Of a DNA stretch of 64,000 nucleotides, positions 42,220 to 51,126 are shown piece by piece. The notes under the pieces were generated by a model. It saw only the letters and a program-made list of their open reading frames with translations. It was not told the origin of the DNA and did no database searches. Both the position numbers and the translations under genes were made by a program. The DNA is from Candidatus Aminicenantota bacterium. GTDB taxonomy: Bacteria; Acidobacteriota; Aminicenantia; Aminicenantales; Aminicenantaceae. The stretch is taken from NCBI GenBank assembly GCA_016927475.1, contig JAFGMO010000082.1, positions 1-64,000 of the forward strand, read 5' to 3'. Position 1 is the stretch's first letter. Each line of letters opens with the position of its first letter.

Positions 42220-43035
42220 ATGAAGATCATTCTGAAAGAAGACATAGAAAACCTCGGACGCAAAGGGGATATCGTGAATGTGGCATCCGGATATGGACGT
42301 AATTATCTTATCCCTCAAAAAAAGGCCATTCAAGTCACGCGGTCCAATTTGAAAATGATTGAGATCGAACAGCAGGCTTTAAAGAAGAAGATCGAACAAG
42401 AGAGGCTTTCTTTTCAGGACCTCATTAACAGCCTCAACGCTACAACATTGACGTTCAAGAGGAAAGCGGGCGATAAGGATGTTATCTTCGGTTCTGTCAG
42501 CGTCACAGACATTAGGGAAGAATTGGACAAAAAAGGTTTGGAAATTGAAAAAAAGAAGATCGTTCTTGAAGAACCCATAAAAAGGTTGGGCAACTACACC
42601 GTTCCCGTGAAAGTTTATCATGATGACCGGGCGGAGATCAAGGTGGAGGTTGTAAGAGAAGAGGAAGCCGCAGCGGTGAAAGAAAAACCCATTCCAGAGG
42701 TGAAAGAATCCCCTTCAAAGCCAGATGTTTTAGAAGAAGAGGAAGGGCCGGAGGTAAAAGAGGAGGAAATACCGGCTGCCCTTCCTCCGGCCGAAGAGAA
42801 AGGGGAACTCGTTGAGACCAAACCTGAGGCCGAACCTGAGGAAAAACCTGAAGAGCCGCCGGTAAAAGAGAAGGCAAAAGAAAAAGAGGCCGTAGGCGAA
42901 GAAAGCGAAGGAGATAAGGAAGAGGCGGAGGAAGAGAAAGAGGATAAGACAAATAACATAAATCAACCAGAAACTGGCGATACGAGCGGGGAAGAAGAGA
43001 AGGATAAGCAGGAAGAAGATAAAAATCCCGATTAA
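42220..43035 (+). CDS. rplI: Large ribosomal subunit protein bL9 with long acidic tail
   Basis: bL9 normally ends near residue 150. The conserved part is present: MKIILKEDIENLGRKGDIVNVASGYGRNYLIPQKKA, the connecting helix, and the second domain (LGNYTVPVKVYHDDRAEIKVEVV). Residues ~150-271 are a low-complexity tail dominated by E, K and P. GAGGAAC precedes the ATG. The tail may be a lineage trait, as rplY and rpsF also carry one. Confidence 0.9.
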   Translation: MKIILKEDIENLGRKGDIVNVASGYGRNYLIPQKKAIQVTRSNLKMIEIEQQALKKKIEQERLSFQDLINSLNATTLTFKRKAGDKDVIFGSVSVTDIREELDKKGLEIEKKKIVLEEPIKRLGNYTVPVKVYHDDRAEIKVEVVREEEAAAVKEKPIPEVKESPSKPDVLEEEEGPEVKEEEIPAALPPAEEKGELVETKPEAEPEEKPEEPPVKEKAKEKEAVGEESEGDKEEAEEEKEDKTNNINQPETGDTSGEEEKDKQEEDKNPD

Positions 43036-43188
43036 AAATTCTCCTTCTGGCTTCACACAGATGAAACATTTTTGATTTTTTAGATAATTTGGATTAAATA
43101 TCTGGAAAATGAGGTGTGTCTCAGGGTATTATATAAACATTCGGGGACAGACTCGAAAAAGATTGATCTGTAAAAAGAGAGAGGCATT

Positions 43189-44553
43189 GTGGATCTTGAT
43201 CTCCTGTTCTTGAAAAAAACGCCTCCGCACAGCCAGGAGACTGAAAAAACGGTTCTGGGAGGCATCCTTGTCAACAATAAAAACCTGAATGTTGTTCTTT
43301 CTGTTGTAACGCCTGATGATTTTTACAAGGATGCAAACCGGGAAATTCTGAACAAAATCATTCAGTTGGTCGACAAGAATATTCCTGTTGATCTTATATC
43401 GTTAACGGAGGAACTCCAAAAAGTCGGCCAATTGGAAGAAGTTGGAGGAGCCGCCTACCTTTCTTCTCTTATGGACGGAGTCCCGCGAAGCTTGAATATT
43501 GAATACCATGCCCGGATCATCAAAGAAAAGGCTCTCTTAAGACGTTTGATCCTTTCTTCGGCCAAAATCATCAATGCAAGTTATGAACAGAAAGAGGATG
43601 CCGACCAGCTTCTTAATGAAGCTCAATCTTCGATCATCGATGTTGCCGAACAGCGAATCAAGCCGGGATTTATCCAATTGGGTAGGCTGACCGACTCGAC
43701 ACTCGATTCCATTGATGTTCTGAGGAAACACCGGGATGCCGTCACGGGTATTCCATCCGGATTCCGGGACCTTGATAACCTGACGGCAGGATTTCATCAT
43801 TCAGAATTTGTCGTTATCGCAGCCCGGCCGTCAATGGGAAAAACCGCTCTGTGTTTGAACATATCACATCATGTTGGTGTTCAAACCGACTATTCCGTCG
43901 GCTTTTTTTCGCTTGAGATGGCCAAAGAACAGCTCGTCATCCGCCTTCTTTGTGCCGAAGCGCTGCTGGATATTCGGGATGTCCGGCGGGGTTTTATCTC
44001 CGAGAAGGATTTCAGAAAGCTGCAGATGGCCTCAGCGTCATTATCTCAGGCTAAGTTATTTGTAGATGAGACGGCCGGCCTCACGGTCATGGAGATGAAG
44101 GCCAAAGCCAGACGGTTGAAGATGGAACACAGCCTTGACATTTTGTTTGTGGATTATATGCAGTTGATGCGGTCAGGCGGAAGGTTTGAAAACAGAACCC
44201 AGGAGATGTCATTCATATCCCGTTCTTTGAAAGAACTGGCTAAGGAGATTCAGATCCCTGTCGTTGGAATTTCTCAGTTAAGCCGGGCCCCCGAAAAAGG
44301 ACGTCCCAAGGCAATTCCACAGCTTTCCGACCTAAGGGAATCAGGAGCGATAGAACAGGATGCGGATGTTGTTGTTTTTATTTACAGGCCCGAAATATAT
44401 AAGCCCGATGATGAATCCATCAAGGGAACAGCGGACCTCCTCATCGCCAAACAGAGAAACGGACCGACGGGAAAGGTCCAGCTTGCTTTCTTGAATAAAT
44501 ACGCCCTCTTTAAGGATAGGGCCACGGAACCCTATGAACACCAAAACACCTAA
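43189..44553 (+). CDS. dnaB: Replicative DNA helicase
   Basis: DnaB (454 residues) unwinds the fork as a hexamer. The N-terminal domain begins PPHSQETEKTVLGGILVNNKN. The RecA-like domain has Walker A VIAARPSMGKTALCLNIS, Walker B LDILFVDYMQLM and PQLSDLRESGAIEQDADVVVFIYRPE. No intein is present. The start is GTG at 43189, after AGAGAGG. The 3' end overlaps mlaE by 20 bases. Confidence 0.97.
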   Translation: MDLDLLFLKKTPPHSQETEKTVLGGILVNNKNLNVVLSVVTPDDFYKDANREILNKIIQLVDKNIPVDLISLTEELQKVGQLEEVGGAAYLSSLMDGVPRSLNIEYHARIIKEKALLRRLILSSAKIINASYEQKEDADQLLNEAQSSIIDVAEQRIKPGFIQLGRLTDSTLDSIDVLRKHRDAVTGIPSGFRDLDNLTAGFHHSEFVVIAARPSMGKTALCLNISHHVGVQTDYSVGFFSLEMAKEQLVIRLLCAEALLDIRDVRRGFISEKDFRKLQMASASLSQAKLFVDETAGLTVMEMKAKARRLKMEHSLDILFVDYMQLMRSGGRFENRTQEMSFISRSLKELAKEIQIPVVGISQLSRAPEKGRPKAIPQLSDLRESGAIEQDADVVVFIYRPEIYKPDDESIKGTADLLIAKQRNGPTGKVQLAFLNKYALFKDRATEPYEHQNT

Positions 44554-45340
44554 TGGTCCTTTATCTCCAGGGAATGTTTTTAGGCGATTTTTTTTGCTTT
44601 TGGGGGACTTTGGTCTGGTTTTTTTTCAAACCCTGAGAAATATCTTCCGCAAACCTTTGGAAAAAAATATATTTCTTCAGCAGCTTGAAGAAGTAGGTGT
44701 CCGGTCTCTTCCTGTTGTCATCCTTACATCAGCCTTCGGCGGACTTGTTTTCAGCTTGCAGACCTATGTCGGATTTCACCGCTATGTCGGTCCGGGTTCG
44801 GAAGCCTACGGTGGGCCGATTATTTCCCTGGGATTGTGCAAAGAATTTATCCCGATCCTGGTGGGACTAATGGTGTCCGGCCGGGTGGGGTCAGCTATGG
44901 CCGCTGAGATCGGGACCATGAAGATCACGGAACAAATAGATGCCCTTTACAGCCTGGGTGCGGATCCCAACAAATATTTGGTGGTTCCCCGCACACTAGC
45001 CTGTATTTTTATGCTCCCTTGCCTGACACTGTTCGGTGATGCTATCGGAATAACTGCAGGATATTTCTACAACGTCGTTTTGATGAAAGTAAACGGAGTG
45101 GTTTATCTGAGAAACACACTCATTTATCTGGAGTTATGGGATATCCTCAGCGGCCTGATCAAAGCCGCCTTTTTTGGTCTTATCATTGCTATTGTCGGCT
45201 GTTGGCAGGGCATGAAAACCGAGGGAGGGGCTAAGGGTGTAGGCAAAGCAACGACGGTAACGGTCGTTGTTGCCAGTATAAGCATACTCATCGTCAATTT
45301 TTTTCTCAGCAAGGCCCTTCCTGCAACTTTAAGCCAATGA
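44534..45340 (+). CDS. mlaE: MlaE-family phospholipid/ABC transporter permease
   Basis: MlaE/YrbE-type permease (268 residues) has five or six helices, with SLPVVILTSAFGGLVFSLQTY, LVGLMVSGRVGSAMAAEIGTMKITEQIDAL and LPCLTLFGDAIGI. With MlaF and an MCE protein it moves phospholipids between membranes. It overlaps dnaB and mlaF, suggesting one transcript with the replication genes. Confidence 0.92.
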   Translation: MNTKTPNGPLSPGNVFRRFFLLLGDFGLVFFQTLRNIFRKPLEKNIFLQQLEEVGVRSLPVVILTSAFGGLVFSLQTYVGFHRYVGPGSEAYGGPIISLGLCKEFIPILVGLMVSGRVGSAMAAEIGTMKITEQIDALYSLGADPNKYLVVPRTLACIFMLPCLTLFGDAIGITAGYFYNVVLMKVNGVVYLRNTLIYLELWDILSGLIKAAFFGLIIAIVGCWQGMKTEGGAKGVGKATTVTVVVASISILIVNFFLSKALPATLSQ

Positions 45341-46083
45341 TCCGGATAGAAAACCTTCACAAATCATTTGGGAACAACAAGGTTCTTCTTGGAATAAACC
45401 TGAAGATAGAAAAGGGTGAGTCGATGTGCATCATAGGACAGAGCGGTTCGGGGAAGAGCGTCCTCATCAAGCATATGATAGGGCTCTTGAAACCGGATGA
45501 GGGGAAAATATTTATCGATGGAATGGAGGTCACAGGACTGGGTGAGAGGGAGTGGATGTCGGTCAGGAAAAAATTCGGAATGCTTTTTCAAGGAGCCGCT
45601 TTGTTTGATTCTCTGACCGTCGGACAGAACGTTAGGTTTGGATTGGAACGGTACACCGACTATTCCGATACGCACATCGACGAGATTGTTCGGGACAGCC
45701 TGGAAAAAGTCGGCCTGATCGGGATAGAACATCTCATGCCTCATGAGCTCAGCGGAGGCATGAAAAAAAGAGTTGCCTTAGCCAGGGCCATAGCCTACAG
45801 CCCCGAGATTGTTCTTTACGACGAACCGTCGACGGGAATCGATCCCATCCGGGCAGACGCCATCAACGATATGATCATCATGTTGAAAAAGGAAATGAAG
45901 ATTACTTCTGTTGTGATCACCCATGATATTATCAGTGCTTATAAGGTTTCGGATAGAATAGCCATGCTCTACCAAGGAAAAATCATTCAGACGGGAAGTC
46001 CCGAAGATATCCGACATTCGGATCATCCCGTTATCCAGCAGTTTATAAAAGGGGAAGCTCAGGGGCCTATTGAAAATTGGTAA
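45337..46083 (+). CDS. mlaF: MlaF-family ABC transporter ATPase
   Basis: This ATPase (248 residues) powers the MlaE permease. Walker A is IGQSGSGKSVLIKH, the signature ELSGGMKKRVALARAIA, and Walker B EIVLYDEPSTGID. The Q-loop lies in FGMLFQGAALFDSLTV, typical of the MlaF group. It overlaps mlaE by four bases and ends in a terminator-like hairpin. Confidence 0.95.
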   Translation: MIRIENLHKSFGNNKVLLGINLKIEKGESMCIIGQSGSGKSVLIKHMIGLLKPDEGKIFIDGMEVTGLGEREWMSVRKKFGMLFQGAALFDSLTVGQNVRFGLERYTDYSDTHIDEIVRDSLEKVGLIGIEHLMPHELSGGMKKRVALARAIAYSPEIVLYDEPSTGIDPIRADAINDMIIMLKKEMKITSVVITHDIISAYKVSDRIAMLYQGKIIQTGSPEDIRHSDHPVIQQFIKGEAQGPIENW

Positions 46084-46144
46084 AGAATAATGTTAAAAAA
46101 GGAACAGAAAAGCCTGATTCCGGCTTTTTTCCGGAAAACGAAAC

Positions 46145-46166
46145 AGGGGTGAAAAACCCCTTTTTC
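46145..46166 (+). terminator. Terminator after mlaF
   Basis: AGGGGT (46145-46150) pairs with ACCCCT (46156-46161) across a short A-rich loop, followed by a T-rich run TTTTTCTTT. It separates mlaEF from the MCE gene. Confidence 0.6.
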
Positions 46167-46301
46167 TTTATAAAATTAAAGCAGGTTGTTCCTGTTTTTG
46201 CGAAAGAAGAATATGCAGGAAAGAATTGTGGATTTTCTTTATCCCATGCCCAATGATTTTCGGCATTTATTACGGATTTTACTAGGCAAAAGGACACATC
46301 G

Positions 46302-47609
46302 ATGAAGCGGGAGATGAAAATCGGTATTTTTATGGGAATGGTTTTACTGGTTATGGCTGTTCTCATTATTATTATCGGAGACATGAGTTCCCTCTTCAAG
46401 AAACGGGGCTATCCGCTTTATGTCCTGTTTGACTCCGCGGCTGGATTGGAAAAAAGTGCTATGGTGAGGATGGCCGGCGTGAGAATCGGTACGGTGGATG
46501 GGATCCGTCTTCATGGGATGCAGGCACAGGCAATCCTTAGAATCAATCAGGATGTCCATATCCGGAAAAAATCTCAGGCGACATTGGCAGCTTTGGGACT
46601 CTTGGGAGAAAAATATATAGAAATCCTTCCTGGGGATGGGGAGGGTTTTTATCAAGCCGGTGATTATTTAGAAGGCATCAGCGCCGTCAGTTTCGACCAA
46701 CTTGGAACCCTTTTGTTGTCCATCGGCTCGGAAATACAGGAAGCAGGAAAGGCGGTTAAAGAATTGATTGGGGAAGAAGGGGGGCAGGAAAATTTTCGAA
46801 ATACTCTTGATAACCTGTCAACATTTACAGCCGATTTGAAAGATTTTTTTGCCCGGAACAGACAGGAATTGACCACCGGTATTAAAGATTCAAGTGAGGT
46901 CATAGCAAAGTTAGAGGATAGGCTGGATGATCTTTCTGATAGTTTGGACAGGTTGATGGAGTCGGTGCGCCAGGTTATCGACGAGAACCGGGAAAATGTC
47001 AAAACGAACCTGGAAAACATAAAAGAACTTATTTCTCAAACGGAGAAAGCATTAAATCTTTTGAATGATTCCCTGAAAAAAATCAACCGAGGTGAGGGAA
47101 CGTTGGGAAAACTTATCCACGAAGAAGACCTTCACGAAAAAGCCGAAAGTGCCGTGAATAATGTTAGCCGGCTGGCTGCCCCTGTTGCCTCGATGCGTTT
47201 TCTTACCGATTTCCGTATGGACTACCTCGCTGACAGCGGGAAACTTAAGGGTTTTCTCAACCTGGAATTCTGGTGGGGAGATAAAGGTTTTTTACTGGCT
47301 CAGATTGTTCAAGATCCCGGGGAAGAAGATTTTGATTATTCCCTCCAAGGTGGATACCGATGGGGATCCGTAGCACCGAGGGCGGGTATATTTGAGTCTT
47401 ATATCGGAGTGGGCTTAGATATTTATTTTTTAGAGGATAGATTCAGGTTCAGTGTGGATGGATATGATTTCAACAGGAAACCCCGTCCTCAATTCCGGTT
47501 GACGACCCGGTTTAACGCGACGAAGCATATTTATCTTTTTTTGGGTCTTGAAAATTTCACGCTTGCCCCTGATAGGGAATTTTTCTTTGGATTGGGATTG
47601 GGAATTTGA
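46302..47609 (+). CDS. MCE-domain (MlaD-like) lipid transport protein
   Basis: This 435-residue protein has one N-terminal membrane helix (KIGIFMGMVLLVMAVLIIIIG), then an MCE domain (YVLFDSAAGLEKSAMVRMAGVRIGTVDGI). A long coiled segment follows (residues ~150-290, rich in heptads such as LDNLSTFTADL and SDSLDRLMESV). A C-terminal beta-rich part contains FSVDGYDFNRKPRPQFRLTTRFNATKHIYLFLGLEN. The barrel-like end is longer than in E. coli MlaD and may contact the outer membrane. It is the substrate-binding partner of MlaEF. It overlaps radA by four bases. Confidence 0.85.
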   Translation: MKREMKIGIFMGMVLLVMAVLIIIIGDMSSLFKKRGYPLYVLFDSAAGLEKSAMVRMAGVRIGTVDGIRLHGMQAQAILRINQDVHIRKKSQATLAALGLLGEKYIEILPGDGEGFYQAGDYLEGISAVSFDQLGTLLLSIGSEIQEAGKAVKELIGEEGGQENFRNTLDNLSTFTADLKDFFARNRQELTTGIKDSSEVIAKLEDRLDDLSDSLDRLMESVRQVIDENRENVKTNLENIKELISQTEKALNLLNDSLKKINRGEGTLGKLIHEEDLHEKAESAVNNVSRLAAPVASMRFLTDFRMDYLADSGKLKGFLNLEFWWGDKGFLLAQIVQDPGEEDFDYSLQGGYRWGSVAPRAGIFESYIGVGLDIYFLEDRFRFSVDGYDFNRKPRPQFRLTTRFNATKHIYLFLGLENFTLAPDREFFFGLGLGI

Positions 47610-48964
47610 AAAAAACAAAATCTGTTTATACGTGTCAGGCATGCGGATTCCAAACGCCCAAGTGGGTGGGCCGGTGTCCCAGTTGCGGGGAATGGGAGAC
47701 CATGATCGAAGAGATCTCGGAAACGGTGGAAACGGATGTGAGATTATCCACCGCCGCGCCCGTTCTTTATGAAAACATTGAAGAGAGTGAAAAAAAACGC
47801 ATTCAAACGGATATTAATGAATTGAATCGTGTTCTTGGCGGGGGGGTGGTTCTCGGCTCATTGGTTTTGATCGGCGGAGAACCTGGAATCGGAAAATCAA
47901 CATTGCTTCTTCAATTAAGCGGAGAGTTTGCCGCCAAAGACAGGAAAGTCCTTTATGTTTCCGGAGAAGAATCTCTGGAACAGATAAAGATCAGGGGGGA
48001 AAGAATCGGTTTGAAGAAAGGGGATCTTTTTTTGCTTGCGGAGACGAATCTGGAAAGAATTATCCTTCAAGCAGAAAAGTTGAAACCGGAGATTTTTATT
48101 CTGGATTCTGTTCAGACCGTATTTTCTTCGACTTTGACATCGAGCCCGGGAACGATCAGCCAAGTTCGGGAAGTTGCGCATAAGGTATTTCATTTTGCAA
48201 AAACGAAGAAGGTTCCTTCTTTTCTTGTGGGCCACATCACCAAAGAAGGATCTCTTGCGGGACCTAAAGCGTTGGAGCATATGGTGGACGTTGTTCTTTA
48301 TTTTGAAGGGGATAGAGATCATAACCACCGGGTGCTGCGGGCATTCAAGAACCGTTTCGGTTCGGTCTCTGAATTGGGGGTTTTCGAGATGCGCGGTACG
48401 GGGCTGCATGCAGTTGAGAATCCATCCGCTTTTTTTTTGAAGGAACGGTCGCGTGAAGCGGTGGGAAGCGCGGTCGTTTGCACCATAAAAGGATCTCGTC
48501 CCCTGCTGGCTGAAATCCAGGCGCTTGTTTCATCAACTCTGTTTGTCGGAAGTCCGCGGCGCATGACAATAGGTCTCGATCACTACCGCGCCTCCATGCT
48601 GCTGGCGATCCTTGAAAAAAACCTGGGATACGGTTTTTCCGGCGAAGATATATATTTGAATGTCGCAGGAGGTCTTTCTTTAGATGAGACTGCGTCGGAT
48701 TTAGGTGTGGTCGTCGCCGTGATTTCATGTATGAAAAATAAGCCTGTTCCTCCCGAAATTTGTGTTTTTGGAGAGGTGGGACTGAGCGGCGAAATCCGTT
48801 CCGTGAGCCAGCCGATGGCGCGTATAAAAGAGGCGCAGTCCCAGGGATTCACCAAAATTTTTCTTCCTGAAAACAATCTATCCCGGATTGAAAAAAGAGA
48901 AGTAAAGGGAGTGACACTAGGCGGTGTACACAATGTAAAAGATACATTGATGAATATATTTTAA
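47606..48964 (+). CDS. radA: DNA repair protein RadA
   Basis: RadA (452 residues) is a RecA-like helicase that aids recombination intermediates. It has the N-terminal zinc finger CQACGFQTPKWVGRCPSCGEW, Walker A IGGEPGIGKSTLLLQL, the KNRFG motif (FKNRFGSVSELGVFEM) and the C-terminal Lon-like domain (NVAGGLSLDETASDLGVVVAV). The start is TTG overlapping the MCE stop. Confidence 0.96.
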   Translation: MKKTKSVYTCQACGFQTPKWVGRCPSCGEWETMIEEISETVETDVRLSTAAPVLYENIEESEKKRIQTDINELNRVLGGGVVLGSLVLIGGEPGIGKSTLLLQLSGEFAAKDRKVLYVSGEESLEQIKIRGERIGLKKGDLFLLAETNLERIILQAEKLKPEIFILDSVQTVFSSTLTSSPGTISQVREVAHKVFHFAKTKKVPSFLVGHITKEGSLAGPKALEHMVDVVLYFEGDRDHNHRVLRAFKNRFGSVSELGVFEMRGTGLHAVENPSAFFLKERSREAVGSAVVCTIKGSRPLLAEIQALVSSTLFVGSPRRMTIGLDHYRASMLLAILEKNLGYGFSGEDIYLNVAGGLSLDETASDLGVVVAVISCMKNKPVPPEICVFGEVGLSGEIRSVSQPMARIKEAQSQGFTKIFLPENNLSRIEKREVKGVTLGGVHNVKDTLMNIF

Positions 48965-48975
48965 GGATAGATATT

Positions 48976-49965
48976 ATGGGTAATATTATTTTTCGCATTA
49001 TTCTTGTCGTTTCCGTCTCGGCGGCGGGCTATTTTTTGCCACCGTTTCATTTTTCACCTTATGCCGGGGCCGGACTCGGATTGATTTTGGGCCTTTTTTT
49101 TCTTTTTCTTGAGTACAGAATACGAAAGTCGGATTTCAAAATCGTCTGGAGTACCGCCGCGGGCACATTTTTAGGACTGATCGTAGCCTGGGTTGCAGGT
49201 TTGCTCTACGGGATTATCGCACCGGATGCCGTGACAACGTCTTTTATCCGAATCTCTTTGCTTATCATTTTGCCGGCAGTCGGTTTTCTCATCGGATCCC
49301 AACGTTTTGAGTGGTTTGATCCCCTCCAATTGGTCCATTTTTTCAAAGAGAAAAAAGTAGGGGGCAGTGTCAAAATCCTGGATACGAGTGTCATCATCGA
49401 TGGAAGAATCGTAGAGATTTGCGATACGGGATTTATCGAAGGATCACTCATTCTTCCTCAGTTTATTTTGAAAGAACTTCAGCTTGTTGCGGATTCCTCC
49501 GATTCGGTAAAGCGACAGAGGGGACGAAGGGGATTGGATGTTTTAGACCGGCTTCAAAAATCATCACAGGTGACTGTCGTCATTTCTGAATTGGATTTTG
49601 TCGAGATAAAGGAAGTGGATTCCAAGTTGATTGAGTTAGCCAAGCATCTGGATGCCAAAATAATCACCAATGATTTTAACCTTAATAAAATTGCACAGCT
49701 GCAGGGGATTCCCGTGCTAAATATTAATGAACTGGCCAATTCACTGAAACCGGTCGTCCTTCCCGGAGAATCCATACGTGTTTTCATTCTGAAGGAGGGA
49801 AAAGAAAAGGACCAGGGTGTTGCTTATCTTGATGACGGAACGATGGTGGTCGTTGATAATTCCCGTAAAATGATCGGACAAAATATAGACGTCACGGTTA
49901 CTTCTGTTCTTCAGACCACCGTCGGGAAAATGATATTCGGGCGCTATAACGAAGATTCACCATGA
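48976..49965 (+). CDS. PIN-TRAM domain membrane protein (YacL-like)
   Basis: YacL-type protein (329 residues) has about four N-terminal helices (IILVVSVSAAGYFLPPF to LLIILPAVGFLIG). A PIN nuclease domain follows with DTSVIIDGRIVEICDTGF, LVADSSDSVKRQRGRRGLDVLD and KIITNDFNLNKIAQLQG. A C-terminal TRAM domain is present (DGTMVVVDNSRKMIGQNIDVTVTSVLQTTVGKMIF). A role in RNA processing or decay is likely but unproven. It sits between radA and ispD, its common place. Confidence 0.9.
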   Translation: MGNIIFRIILVVSVSAAGYFLPPFHFSPYAGAGLGLILGLFFLFLEYRIRKSDFKIVWSTAAGTFLGLIVAWVAGLLYGIIAPDAVTTSFIRISLLIILPAVGFLIGSQRFEWFDPLQLVHFFKEKKVGGSVKILDTSVIIDGRIVEICDTGFIEGSLILPQFILKELQLVADSSDSVKRQRGRRGLDVLDRLQKSSQVTVVISELDFVEIKEVDSKLIELAKHLDAKIITNDFNLNKIAQLQGIPVLNINELANSLKPVVLPGESIRVFILKEGKEKDQGVAYLDDGTMVVVDNSRKMIGQNIDVTVTSVLQTTVGKMIFGRYNEDSP

Positions 49966-50627
49966 ATGATGTTTTTGCCGTCATCGCTGCTGCAGGAGAA
50001 GGGGAACGTTTCGGGGAACAAAAACAGTTTGTCCGATTACGGGGAAAAGAGATATTGGAGCACTGCCTTGAAGTTTTTGAAGAACATACGGAAATCGATG
50101 GTATCGTTCTGGTTCTGAAAGATGTTACCAAAGAAGACTTTTATAAAAGCCGATTTAAAAAGATTTTTGCTGTAGTCCAAGGAGGAAATAAAAGACAGGA
50201 ATCCGTTTTTTCCGGGTTAAAGGTGATTTCCACAAGAGAGGAAAACCTGGTTCTGGTGCATGACGGTGTGCGTCCCCTGGTGACAAATGATCTGATCAGC
50301 CGTGTGCTTCATGCCGCACGAAAACATGGAGCGGCGATTCCTGTTCTTCCGGTCGTGGAAACGGTAAAACGTGTTCAAAGGGAGATCGTTGTGGAAACTC
50401 TGGACAGGCGGCTGCTGATGAGGGTTCAAACGCCTCAGGGTTTTCATCTCAAGATCTTGAAAGAGGCTTTTGATAGAGCCCGGGCTGAACATTTTTACGG
50501 CACAGACGAAGCTTCTCTTGTAGAAAAAAGTGGATTCAAGGTTTTTACCGTCCCCGGAGACCCGCAGAATATCAAGATAACGACGCCTTTGGACGTCAAA
50601 TTTGTGGAGGCATTTTTTGTCGGATAG
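49962..50627 (+). CDS. ispD: 2-C-methyl-D-erythritol 4-phosphate cytidylyltransferase
   Basis: IspD (221 residues) activates MEP with CTP. The N-terminal VIAAAGEGERFGEQKQFVRLRGKEIL, VLVHDGVRPLVTNDLI and the C-terminal GDPQNIKITTPLDVKFVEAF are family signatures. It overlaps the PIN-TRAM gene by four bases and ispF by eleven. Confidence 0.96.
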   Translation: MNDVFAVIAAAGEGERFGEQKQFVRLRGKEILEHCLEVFEEHTEIDGIVLVLKDVTKEDFYKSRFKKIFAVVQGGNKRQESVFSGLKVISTREENLVLVHDGVRPLVTNDLISRVLHAARKHGAAIPVLPVVETVKRVQREIVVETLDRRLLMRVQTPQGFHLKILKEAFDRARAEHFYGTDEASLVEKSGFKVFTVPGDPQNIKITTPLDVKFVEAFFVG

Positions 50628-51105
50628 GATAGGTCTCGGTTACGATATCCACAGGATGGAGAAAGGACGCCCCTTGATCTTGGGAGGCGTCGAGATTCCT
50701 TTCACCCGGGGACTTATGGGACACTCCGATGGAGATGCGTTGATCCATGCATTGATCGACGGTCTTCTCGGTGCTATGGGAGAGGGTGATATCGGCACAT
50801 GGTTTCCAGACACCGATCCCGCCTATAAGGATATACGAAGTACGGAGCTGTTGAAAAGAATTATGCAGAGAGTCAGGGAGCGTGGTTTTTCGGTAATTCA
50901 TGTTGATTCTATTGTCATTGCCGAGGAACCAAAGCTGTATCCTTTCATCAAACACATGAAGGAAGAACTTTCATCCCTGCTGGATGTTCATCCGGATAAT
51001 ATAGGGTTGAAAGCTAAAACGAACGAAGGATTTGGGCCGGTGGGGCAGAAACAAGCAGTCATCTGCTGGGCCCAGGTTCTCCTTGGAGAAAAGAATCCTG
51101 CCTGA
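50617..51105 (+). CDS. ispF: 2-C-methyl-D-erythritol 2,4-cyclodiphosphate synthase
   Basis: IspF makes MEcPP with zinc. IGLGYDIHRMEKGRPLILGGVEIPF carries the Asp-His zinc ligands, with GHSDGDALIHALIDGLLGA and NEGFGPVGQKQAVICWAQ also typical. The track GTG at 50602 gives an odd leader. The TTG at 50617 has GGAGG eight bases before it and starts MSDRIGLGYDIH, giving 162 residues. Just after the stop is the palindrome CACAGGAGCCTGTG. Confidence 0.94.
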   Translation: MSDRIGLGYDIHRMEKGRPLILGGVEIPFTRGLMGHSDGDALIHALIDGLLGAMGEGDIGTWFPDTDPAYKDIRSTELLKRIMQRVRERGFSVIHVDSIVIAEEPKLYPFIKHMKEELSSLLDVHPDNIGLKAKTNEGFGPVGQKQAVICWAQVLLGEKNPA

Positions 51106-51126
51106 TGAATAACACAGGAGCCTGTG

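Noticed and set aside
42618-43069. Long antisense ORFs opposite rplI
   Set aside because: They are shadows of the GA-rich tail, which lacks stop codons on the reverse strand.
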